A program made the position numbers and the translations under genes. A model generated the notes under the pieces. The model searched no databases and had not been told where the DNA came from. It saw only the letters and a program-made list of their open reading frames with translations. From NCBI RefSeq assembly GCF_036057275.1, contig NZ_CP107945.1:1798001-1862000 (forward strand): a stretch of 64,000 nt of DNA. The letters are read 5' to 3'. Position 1 is the first letter of the stretch; every line of letters starts with the position of its first letter. The stretch is from Streptomyces sp. NBC_00390 (GTDB taxonomy: Bacteria > Actinomycetota > Actinomycetes > Streptomycetales > Streptomycetaceae). Positions 1 to 11,900 of this stretch are shown here, in pieces.

Positions 1-2955
1 CAGGTCCTTGCGGCCGGTGGCCGGCTCGACCGGGACCGGCAGCGGAGCCAGACCGCGGTCGGTCAGCCCGCGCAGGCACGCGGTGACCCAGTCGTCGCCG
101 AGTTGCGCAGCGCTGACCGGAACCAGCCATACACCGTTCCGGGCCGGGCCCTCGGGGACGGGGATCCCTTTCCAGGTGATGCCGTAGCGCCAGCCGTCCA
201 CGGTGGACTGCTCCTTGCGCTGCCGCCGCCACGACGACAGCCTCGGCAGGACGTCGCTGAACGCGTCCTCGGCGCGGATGTCGAGGGTGCCGGCGAGGGC
301 CTGCAGGTCCTCGCGCTCCACGGTCTCCCAGAACTCCGCATCGACCGGGTCCGCCACCGCGGCGGCGGCAGTGGTTTGCGGCACGTCCACCCAGTACCGC
401 TCGTGCTGGAAGGCGTACGTCGGCAGGTCGACCTTGCGGGCACCGGAGAAGAAGGCGCTCCAGTCCACGGGGACGCCGTGCGTGTGCAGGTGTGCCAGTG
501 CCGTGACGAGGGCCTGCCGCTCGGGGCGGTCGGCGCGTAGGACGGGCACAGTGACAGCCTCGTCCAGGCAGCCCTGCGCCATTCCGCTGAGGACGCCGCC
601 GGGGCCGATCTCGACGAAGGTGCTCACGCCCAGGTCGTGCAGGGTCTGCACACCGTCGGCGAAGCGGACCGCTTCACGGACGTGGCGGACCCAGTACTCG
701 GGGGTGTACGGCTCGGCCAGGCGGCCGGTGAGGTTGGAGACCACCGGAATCTGCGGCTCGCTGAAGGTCAGGCCGCGGACGACCTCGGTGAAGTCCTCCA
801 GCATCGGGTCCATGAGCGGCGAGTGGAAGGCGTGGCTGACCTTCAACCGGGACGTCTTACGACCCTGCTGCGTGAAGACCTCGGCGATCTCCAGCACGGC
901 ATCCTCGGCACCGGAAATCACCACGGACTGAGGTCCATTGATCGCCGCGATACCCACCTGCTCGGTGAGGTGCGGCAGCACCTCGTCCTCGGTCGCCTGG
1001 ACCGCCACCATCGCACCGTCCGCAGGCAGCGCCTGCATCAGCGCAGCACGAGCGGAGACCAGCTTCGCCGCGTCGTCGAGCGACAGCACACCCGCCACAT
1101 GCGCGGCCGCGATCTCGCCTACGGAGTGACCGGTCACGTAGTCCGGCCGCACGCCCCAGGATTCGAAGAGCCGGAACAGCGCCACCTCGACGGCGAACAG
1201 CGCGGGCTGGGTGCACCCGGTCTGGTGAAGCGTTTCAGCATCGACGTCGACCGGCGCATCCAGACGCGCGCACACCTCGTCGTAGGCCTCGGCGAAGACC
1301 GGGAACGCCTCGTACAGCTCGCGCCCCATGCCCAGGCGCTGCGAACCCTGCCCCGAGAACAGGAACCCGGCCTTGCCTCCCGGCCGACCCTGGACGATAC
1401 CGGGCGACGGCATTCCGGCGGCCAGGTAGCCCAGTCCGCGGCGGAAGTCGTCACAGCTCTCGCCGATGACCGCTGCCCTGTGGCGCAGTGTGCTGCGGGT
1501 GGTGGCCAGCGAGAAGCCGACATCGGCAGGTGACATACCTTCCTCCACGAAGGACAGCAGCCGTCGCGCCTGATCGCGCAGTGCTGCGCTGCTCTTGGCG
1601 GAGAGCACCCACGGCAGCAGGGCCGGGGCCAGCGGGGTGGTGGCCTCCTCGTCGTGGGCCGGGGCCTGTTCGATGATGGTGTGGGCGTTGGTGCCGCTGA
1701 CGCCGAAGGACGACACTGCGGCACGGCGCGGATGGTCCGTCTCCGGCCACTCCATGGCCTCGGTCAGCAGCCGGACCTCACCGGCCGACCAGTCCACGTG
1801 CGGTGTGGGCTCCTCGACGTGCAGGGTCTGCGGGATGACGCCGTGGCGCATCGCCATGACCATCTTGATGATGCCGCCGACGCCGGCGGCGGCCTGGGCG
1901 TGGCCGATGTTGGACTTCAGCGAGCCCAGCCACAGCGGCCGTCCCTCCGGCCGCTCCCGGCCGTACGTCGCCAACAGCGCCTGCGCCTCAATGGGGTCGC
2001 CGAGCCGCGTGCCCGTGCCGTGCGCCTCCACCACGTCGACCTGGGCGGGGGACAGGCCGGCCGATGCCAGGGCCTGGCGGATGACCCGCTGCTGCGCGGG
2101 GCCATTGGGCGCGGTCAGGCCGTTGGAGGCGCCGTCCTGGTTGATGGCGCTTCCACGGACGACGGCCAGCACCTGGTGCCCGTTGCGGCGGGCGTCGGAG
2201 AGCCGCTCCACCAGGAGCATGCCGACGCCTTCAGCCCAGCCGGTGCCGTCGGCCCCGGCGCCGAACGCCTTGCAGCGGCCGTCGGCGGCCAGGCCCCGCT
2301 GGCGGCTGAACTCCACGAAGGCCCGCGGGGTGGACATCACCATGACGCCGCCGGCCAGGGCCATGGAGCACTCGCCGTTGCGCAGGGCCTGGACCGCCCA
2401 GTGCAGGGCCACGAGCGACGACGAGCACGCCGTGTCGACGGTGACGGCCGGTCCTTCCAGGCCGAGGGTGTAGGCGATGCGGCCGGACATGATGCTCGCG
2501 GAGTTGCCCGTGCCGAAGAAGCCCTCGGAGTCGTCGATCGCGTTGAACGCCTGGGCGGCGTAGTCCTGGTAGCCGGAGCCGACGAAGACTCCGGTGCGGC
2601 TCCCCCGCACCGACTCCGCGTCGATGCCGGCCCGCTCGAACGTCTCCCAGGTGGTCTCCAGCAGCAGCCGCTGCTGCGGGTCCATCGCGACGGCCTCACG
2701 CGGGCTGATCCCGAAGAACCCGGGGTCGAACTCCCCCGCCTCGTAGAGGAATCCACCGCGGCGCGTGTACGTCTTCCCCGGCGCGTCCGGGTCCGGGTCG
2801 TAGATGCCCTCCACGTCCCAGCCGCGGTCCGCCGGGAACTCCCCGACCGCGTCACCACCGGAGACCACCAGCTGCCACAGGTCCTCGGGCGAGCGCACAC
2901 CACCCGGGTAGCGGCATGCCATGCCGACGATCGCGATGGGGTCGTCGTCCTCGGC
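1..2955 (-). other. PKS module 11: KS-AT-(KR start), truncated by window edge
   Basis: The KS spans about 2950-1670 with its cysteine codon at 2425-2427. The AT spans about 1380-400 with HAFH near 825-840, indicating malonyl-CoA. The final ~200 bases encode the start of the KR structural subdomain after a WRRQRKEQS linker, so a KR is expected but its catalytic half and the ACP are outside the window. Predicted role: C7 hydroxyl of the polyol. Confidence 0.85.
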
Positions 2956-5900
2956 CGGTGCGATGGCCGTCTCCGGTGCGGCGGCGGCGGTGCGGCCGGT
3001 GATCTCGGTGTGCAACTGCCGGGCGAGGGCGTGGGCGTTGGGGTAGTCGAAGACCAGTGTGGGGGGCAGTGCGAGGCCGGTCTCGGCGTTGAGCTTGTTG
3101 CGCAGTTCGACGGCGGTCAGGGAGTCGAGGCCCAGGTCCTTGAAGGCCCGGTCGGCCTCGACCTCGCCGACGCCGCTGTGCCCGAGGACGGCCGCGGCGT
3201 GCGTGCGCACGAGCTCGACCAGCAGTGTGTGCTGCTCGGTCCCGGGCATCCCGGCGAGGCGGGCGGCCAGCGGCGAGGCGGCAGCCGTGCCGGTCTCGTC
3301 GGTGCGGCTGCCGGCGGTCAGGATCCGCTCGGTCTCCGGGAGGTCGCCGAGCAGGGCGCTCGGGCGGCCCACGGTGAACGGCGGGAGGAACCGCTCCCAG
3401 TCGATGTCGGCCACGGTGGCGGTCGTCTCGCCGGAGTCCAGCGCCTGCCGGAGGCCGGCCACGGCGAGCGCGGCGGGTATCGGGATCAGGCCGCGGCGGC
3501 GCAGTCGTTCGTCCGCGCCGTCGCTCTCGGCCATGCCGCCGCCGGCCCACGGGCCCCAGGCCACGGCGGTCGCGGTCAGGCCCTGTGCGCGCCGTCGTTC
3601 GGCGAGCCCGTCGAGCAGGGCGTTGGCTGCTGCGTAGGCGGCCTGGTAGCCGCTGCCCCACACGCCGGCGACGGAGGAGAACAGGACGAAGGCGTCCAGC
3701 TCCTGGCAGGCGAGCAGTGCATCGAGGTGCAGGGCGCCGGCGGCCTTCGCGGACAGCACGTCGGCGAAGGAGCCCGGCGTCATGCCGTCCAGCGGCTCCA
3801 GGTGGTCCACGCCCGCCGTGTGGACGACGGCGTTCACCGGGTGCTGGGCGAGCAGTGCGGCTAGTGCCTCGCGGTCGGCGACGTCGCAGGCGGCGACGGT
3901 GACGCGGGCGCCCGCGGCCTCCAGTTCGGTCTTGAGGGCGCCCGCGCCGGGGGCGTCGAGGCCGCGGCGGCTGGTGAGCACCAGGTGCTCGGCGCCGGCA
4001 CCGGCGAGCCAGCGGGCGACGTGCCCGCCCAGCGCACCCGTACCACCGGTGATGAGCACGGTGCCGCGCGGCGACCACCGGTGTCCGGCCCGGCCGTTGC
4101 GGCGGGCGGCGGTGTGGGTCAGCCTGCGGCCGAACACTCCGCGGGCGCGGATCGCGACCTGGTCCTCGGTCGACTGGCCGAGCACCGCGGCGAGGCGGCC
4201 GGCGATCCGGTCGTCGATGGTCTCCGGGAGGTCGACCAGACCGCCCCAGCGCTGCGCGTGCTCCAGCGCGGCGACCCGGCCGAGGCCCCAGACGGCGTTC
4301 TGGGCGGCGCTCGGCACCGCGTCCGAACGGCCGGTGGACATCGCCGACCTGGTCAGAGCCCACAGTGGGGCGTCGATGCCGGCGTCGCCCAGCGCCTGGA
4401 CCAGGGCGAGGGACAGCGCGGTGCCGACGGAGAGAGCCGGGTGCTCGGGGTGGGGCCGCTCGTCGGTGCCGAGCAGGGAGATCACACCTTCGACCGGGGT
4501 TTCCCGGACGGCGTCGCCGAGCTGCCGCAGCAGCGTGCCGCGGTCGGTGGCCGGGTCGGCCACGACGGCGATCAGCCGGGCGCCGCGGGCCGTGAGCCCG
4601 TCGGCGACGGCGGCGGTCCACTCGGTCTCCTCGGTGACCAGGAACAGCCAGTCGCCCGGCAGTTCGTGGGTCCGGAGACCGCTCAGCGGCTTCCAGCCCG
4701 CGCGGTAGGACCAGCCTTCCACCGCGGACTCCCGGCGCTGCTGCTGCCGCCACGCGGACAGCCGGGGCAGCACCGCGTCCAGCTGCTCGGCGGGCAGATC
4801 GAGGGTGGCGGCGAGGGACTGGGCGTCCTCGCGCTCCACCGTCTCCCAGAACCCCGCCTCCACGGCGTCGGTCCCCGCGGCGGTGGCGGTGGGCGCGGTG
4901 GTCTCCAGCCAGTACCGCTGGTGCTGGAAGGCGTACGTCGGCAGGTCCGCGCGCCGGGCACCGCGGCCGGCGAAGAACGCGCGCCAGTCGACGGGTACGC
5001 CGTGCACGTGGAGCTGCGCGACGGCGCCGGTGAGCGCCTCGGGCTCGGGGCTGCCGGACCGTACGGCGGGAACGGTGACCGCGCCGTCCAGGCAGCCCTG
5101 GACCATGCCGCTCAGCACTCCGCCGGGGCCGACCTCCACGAACGTGGTGACGCCCAGGTCGCCCAGGGTGCGGACGCCGTCGGCGAAGCGCACGGCCTCG
5201 CGGACGTGCCGGACCCAGTAGTCCGCCGTGTACACGGCGATGAGCTCACCGGTCACGTTGGAGACGACCGGGACCTTCGGCTGCTCGAAGCGCAGCCCGC
5301 CGACGACGCGGGCGAAGTCGTCCAGCACGGGGTCCATCAGCGGCGAATGGAACGCGTGGCTCACCGTGAGCCGGGAGGTCTTGCGGCCCTGCCGGGCGAA
5401 GTCCTCCGCAATGGCCGCCACGGCGTCCTCGTCGCCGGAGATCACTACGGACCGCGGCCCGTTGACCGCGGCGATGCTCACCAGGTCGGTGAGGTGCGGC
5501 AGCACCTCGTCCTCGATGGCCTGGAGGGCGACCATCGCCCCGCCGGCGGGCAGCGCCTGCATCAGCCGGGCGCGGGCCGTCACCAGCGTGGCCGCGTCCT
5601 CCAGCGACAGGACCCCGGCCACATGGGCGGCCGCGATCTCGCCGACGGAGTGCCCGGCCAGATAGTCCGGCCGTACGCCCCACGACTCCAGCAGGCGGTG
5701 GACCGCGACCTCGTGCGCGAACAGCGCGGGCTGGGTGAAGGCGGTGCGGTTCAGCTCGTCGCCGTCCCCGTGACCGTCCGCGCCGAAGGCCACGTCCCGC
5801 AGCGGCCGGTCGAGGTGCCGGTCGAGGTGCGCGCACACCTGGTCGTACGCCTCCGCGAAGACCGGGAACGCCTCGTACAGTTCCCGCCCCATGCCGGGCC

Positions 5901-8900
5901 GCTGCGAGCCCTGCCCGGAGAAGAGGAACCCGACCTGGCCGGCGTCGGCGCGGCCGAGGACGACGCCTGGAGCGGGCGCCCCCGACGCCAGAGCCCGCAG
6001 GCCCTCGGCGATCCGGCCGCGGTCGGCACCGCCCACGGCGGCGCGGTACTCCAGGGCGGCCCGGGTGGTGGCCAGCGAGAAGCCGACGTCGGTGAGGGAC
6101 GGCTCGGCGCCTTCCGCCGTGAGGGACAGCAGGCGCTCGGCCTGGGCCCGCAACGCGGCCTCAGACTTGCCGGACAGCACCCATGGCACGGTCGCCGAGG
6201 CGACCTCGACCGGGGCGACGGCGGCCGGCTCCGCCGCCGGGGCCTGCTCGATGATCGTGTGCGCGTTGGTGCCGCTGACGCCGAAGGAGGAGATGCCCGC
6301 GCGGCGCGGGCGGTCCGACTCCGGCCACTCGACGGCGTCGGTCAGCAGCCGCACCGTGCCCACCGACCAGTCCACGTGCGGCGTCGGCTCGTCCGCGTGC
6401 AGCGTCCGCGGCAGCACGCCGTGCCGCATCGCCATCACCATCTTGATCACGCCGGCGACGCCGGACGCCGCCTGGGCGTGACCGATGTTGGACTTCAGCG
6501 AGCCCAGCCACAGCGGCTCGCCCTCGGAGCGGTCCTGGCCGTACGTCGCCAGCAGGGCCTGCGCTTCGATGGGGTCACCGAGCGCGGTGCCCGTGCCGTG
6601 CGCCTCCACCACGTCGACATCGGCCTCGGTGAGGCCGGCGGAGGCGAGGGCCTGCCGGATCACGCGCTGCTGCGCCGGGCCGTTGGGCGCGGTCAGGCCG
6701 TTGGACGCGCCGTCCTGGTTGACCGCGCTGCCCCGCACGACCGCGAGGACGTCGTGGCCGTTGCGCACGGCGTCGCTGAGGCGCTCGACGAGCACCACGC
6801 CCACGCCCTCCGCCCAGCCGGTGCCGTCCGCGCCGGCGCCGAACGCCTTGCAGCGACCGTCGGCGGACAGCCCGCGCTGTCGGCTGAACTCCACGAACGC
6901 GGCCGGTACGGCCATGACGTTGACACCGCCCGCGACGGCCATCGTGCTCTCGCCGTTGCGCAGCGACTGGATGGCCAGGTGCAGCGCGACAAGCGACGAC
7001 GAGCAGGCCGTGTCGACGGTGACCGCCGGGCCCTCCAGACCGAACGAGTAGGCCACGCGCCCGGAGACGACGCTCGCGGCGCTGCCGGTGAGGAGGTGGC
7101 CCTCGACGCCCTCGGGGACCTGCGGGAGGCCGGCGCCGTAGCCCTGGAAGGACATGCCGACGAACACGCCGGTGCGGCTGCCCTTCAGCGAGGCCGGGTC
7201 GATGCCCGCCCGCTCGAAGGCCTCCCACGAGGCCTCCAGCAGCAGGCGCTGCTGCGGGTCCATCGCGAGCGCCTCGCGCGGCGAGATCCCGAACAGTGCG
7301 GCGTCGAAGTCGCCCGCGTCGTAGAGGAAGCCGCCGTCGCGTGCGTACGTCTTGCCCGGGGTGCCCGGGTCAGGGTCGTAGAGGCCTTCGATGTCCCAGC
7401 CGCGGTCCTCGGGAAAGCCCGCGATGGCGTCGCCGCCGGACATCACGAGCTGCCACAGGTCCTCGGGCGAGCCGACGCCGCCGGGGAGGCGGCAGCTCAT
7501 CGCCACGATAGCGATCGGCTCGTTGTCGTCCGCGGCAGTGCTCCGCTCCTGCAGCGCGGCGGTCTGTGAACCGAGCAGTTCGGCGCGCAGGAACCGGGCC
7601 AGGGCCGTGGCGTTCGGGTAGTCGAAGACCAACGTGGTGGGCAGCTTCAGGCCGGTGTCGGCCGTGAGCTTGTTGCGCAGTTCGACGGCGGTGAGCGAGT
7701 CGAGGCCGAGGTCGTTGAACGCCCGGCCGGGCTCCACGGCCGTAGCGCCGTCATGGCCGAGCACCGCGGCCGCGTGGGTACGGACGAGGTCCACCAGCGT
7801 GCGGTTCTGCTCGCCCGCCGGCAGCCCGGCCAGTTTCGCGGCGAGCGAGTTGCCGGCCTCGGCGCCGCGAGGGGCCGGGGCCTCCAGGGCGCGGCGCGCC
7901 TCGGGCACGTCGGACAGCAGGGCGCTGGGGCGGGTGACGGTGAACGGGCCGATGAACCGCTCCCAGGCGAAGTCCACCACGGTCAGGGTGGTCTCGCCGT
8001 CTGCCAGCGCCTGCTGCAGCGCGGAGATCGCGAGGGCGGGCTGCATGGGCGGCAGTCCGCGGCGGCGCAGCATCTCCTCGCCGTCGCCGACGCCGGCCAT
8101 GCCGCCCTCGGCCCAGCCGCCCCAGGAGACGGCGAGCGCGGTGCGCCCGCGCGCCCGCCGGTGCTCGGCGAGGGCGTCCAGGTAGGCGTTGGCCGCCGAG
8201 TAGGCGCCCTGGCTGGCGCCGCCCCAGATGCCGGCGCCCGAGGAGAACATGACGAACGCGTCGAGCTCCTGACCGGCCAGCAGGTCGTCCAGGTGCGTCG
8301 CACCCGCCGCCTTCGCCGTCACCGTGCCGGCGAACCCGGCCGGGTCGGAGTCCTCGATCATGACGTGGTCGCCGACGCCTGCGGCGTGGACGACGGCGTT
8401 GACGGGGTGTTCGGCCAGCAGCGCCCGCAGGGCGTCCCGGTCGGCCGCGTCACAGGCCACGACGGTCGCGGTCGCGCCGAGTTCCTCCAGCTCCGCGACG
8501 AGTTCGGCGGCGCCGGGCGCTGCGGGGCCGCGGCGGCTGGTGAGCAACAGGTGCTCGGCACCGGAACCGGCGAGCCAGCGGGCGACGTGCCCGCCCAGCG
8601 CACCCGTACCTCCGGTGATCAGGACCGTGCCGCGCGGCGACCACGCCTGGGCGGGGGCGGTGGCGCGGTTGGCCCGGACGAGCCGTCGTCCGAAGACGCC
8701 CGAGGCGCGGACCGCCACCTGGTCCTCGGCCGCCTGTCCGAGGACGGCGGCCACGCGGTCCGCAGTACGGGCGTCGAGCAACTGGGGGAGGTCGAGCAGA
8801 CCGCCCCAGCGCTGCGGGTACTCCAGCGCCGCCGCCCGGCCGAAGCCCCACACCTGCGCCTGCAGCGGCCGGTCCACGCGGTCGGAGCGGCCGGTGGCCA

Positions 8901-11900
8901 CCGCGCCGCGAGTGGCGCACCACAGCGGCGCGTCGATGCCCGCGTCGCCGAGTGCCTGCACCAGGCAGAGGGTGGAGGCGAGGCCGTGCGACAGGCCGGG
9001 GTGGCCGACCGAGGCGCTCTCGTCCTCGGCGAGCAGCGACAGCACGCCGGCCACCGAACCAACGCCGGCAAGCTCGCGGGCCAACGTCCCGCGGTCGGTG
9101 CCGGGCCCGGCGACGAGCGTCACCAGTTCCAGGCCGCGCTCGCCGAGCGCGGTGCGGACCGAGGCGGCCCACTCGCTCTCCCCGGCCGTCACGAGCAGCC
9201 AGGTCCCGGTCGCGCCGGCCTCCGGGAGCGCGCCGAGCGGCTTCCATGTGACGCGGTAGCGCCAGCCGTCGACCACGGACTGCTCGCGGCGCTGACGGCG
9301 CCACGCGGACAGCCGGGGCAGGATCGCGCTGAGCGATGCGTCGGCGCCGACGCCCAGGGTTGCGGCGAGGGACTCCACGTCCTCCCGCTCCACGGTGTCC
9401 CAGAATCCGGAGTCCGCCGCGTCGGCCGGAGCGCCGGTGGCGGCGGCCAGGTCCTCGTCCCCTTCCAGCCAGAACCGCTCGCGCTGGAAGGCGTAGGTGG
9501 GCAGGACGACGCGGTGAGCGCCGGGGAAGAGCGCCTGCCAGTCCGGGGAGACGCCGTGCACGTGCAGTTCGGCGAGCGCGGCGGTGACGGCCTGCTGCTC
9601 CGGGCGGTCGGCACGCAGGACGGGCACGGTGACGACGTCGTCCGCGCAGGCCTGCGCCAGGGCGCTGAGGACGCCGCCGGGGCCGATCTCGACGAAGGTG
9701 CTCACGCCCAGGTCGTGCAGGGCCTGCACACCGTCGGCGAAGCGCACCGCCTCACGGACGTGGCGGACCCAGTACTCCGGCGTGTACGCCTCGGCGAGAC
9801 GGCCCGTGAGGTTGGACACCACCGGAATCCGCGGCTCGCTGAAGGTCAGGCCGCGGACGACCTCGGCGAAGTCCTCCAGCATCGGGTCCATCAGCGGCGA
9901 GTGGAACGCGTGGCTGACCTTCAACCGTGAGGTCTTACGACCCTGACCGGCAAAGATCTCGGCAATCGCGGTGACCGCATCCTCCGCACCAGAAATCACC
10001 ACGGACCGCGGGCCGTTGATCGCCGCAATGCCGACCTGCTCGGTCAGGTGCGGCAGCACCTCGTCCTCGGTCGCCTGCACGGCAACCATCGCACCGCCGG
10101 CGGGCAGCGCCTGCATCAGTGCAGCGCGGGCGGACACCAGCTTCGCCGCATCCTCAAGCGACAGCACGCCCGCCACGTGCGCGGCCGCGATCTCGCCGAC
10201 CGAGTGACCGGCCACGTAGTCGGGCCGGATGCCCCAGGATTCGAGGAGCCGGAACAGCGCCACCTCGATCGCAAAGAGGGCGGGCTGAGTAGACCCCGTC
10301 TGGTTCAGCTCCTCGGAGTCGACGTCGACCGGCGCGTCCAGACGCGCGCACACCTCGTCATACGCTTCGGCGAAGACGGGATACGCCTCGTACAGCTCGC
10401 GCCCCATGCCGATGCGCTGCGAACCCTGACCGGAGAACAGGAAACCGGTCTTGCTCTCGGTGCGGGCGCGCCCCAGCGTCACGTTCGCCGCCGACTCACC
10501 GGCCGCGAGCGCGGCGAGGGCCTGCCGGAACTCGTCCGGGCCCTGCGCCAAGAGCACCGCGCGGTCCTCGAACGTCTCGCGGGAGGCCAGGGTGAGGCCG
10601 ACGTCGGAAGCCGTCCTACCGTCCGTCGCATCGAGGTGGCCGGCCAGCCGGGCAGCCTGCGCGCGCAGCGCCGCCTCGCCCTTACCCGACAGCACCCACG
10701 GCACGACTGCGCCGGAGTCGGGCGTGGGCGGCAGCTCCGCCGAAGCGGGTGCCTGTTCGATGATGGTGTGGGCGTTGGTGCCGCTGACGCCGAAGGACGA
10801 GATCGCGGCGCGGCGCGGGCGGTCCGACCCGGGCCACTCCACGGCCTCGGTCAGCAGCCGCACCTCACCCGCCGACCAGTCCACGTGCGGCGTCGGCTCG
10901 CCCGCGTGCAGCGTCCGCGGCAGCACACCGTGCCGCATCGCCATCACCATCTTGATCACGCCGGCCACACCCGCGGCGGCCTGCGTGTGGCCGATGTTGG
11001 ACTTCAGCGAGCCCAGCCACAGCGGCCGGTCCTCCGCGCGCTCCTGCCCGTACGTGGCGATGAGCGCCTGCGCCTCGATCGGGTCACCCAGCGTCGTACC
11101 CGTGCCGTGCGCCTCCACGACGTCGACATCGCCCGGGACGAGTCCGGCGGAGGCCAGCGCCTGCCGGATCACGCGCTGCTGCGCCGGGCCGTTCGGGGCG
11201 GTCAGGCCGTTGGACGCGCCGTCCTGGTTCACGGCGCTGCCGCGCACCACCGCCAGGACCTCGTGACCGTTGCGCACGGCGTCGGAGAGGCGCTCCACGA
11301 GCACCACGCCCACGCCCTCCGCCCAGCCGGTACCGTCCGCATCCGCGCCGAACGCCTTGCAGCGGCCGTCGGGCGACAGCCCGCGCTGCCGGCTGAACTC
11401 CACGAAGACCGTCGGGCTCGCCATGACGGTGACGCCGCCGGCCAGGGCCATGGTGCACTCGCCGCTCCGCAGCGACTGGATGGCCAGGTGGAGGGCGACC
11501 AGCGACGACGAGCACGCCGTGTCGATCGTGACGGCCGGGCCTTCGAGGCCGAACGTGTAGGCCACCCGGCCGGAGACGACGCTGGACGCGCCGCCGACCA
11601 ACCGGTGTCCTTCGACGCCTTCCGGCGTCCGCCGCACGTCGGCTCCATAGCCCTGGTAGGCCATGCCGACGAAGACGCCGGTCCGGCTGCCGCGCAGCTG
11701 TCCGGGGGTGATCCCGGCGCGTTCGAAGACCTCCCAGGAGGTCTCCAGCAGCAGCCGCTGCTGCGGGTCCATCGCCAGGGCCTCGCGGGGGCTGATGCCG
11801 AAGAAGGAGGCGTCGAAGTCGGTGGCGTCGTAGAGGAAACCGCCGTCGCGCGCGTAGGTCTTGCCGAGGTACTCGGGGTCGGGGTCGTAGAGCGAGTCGA

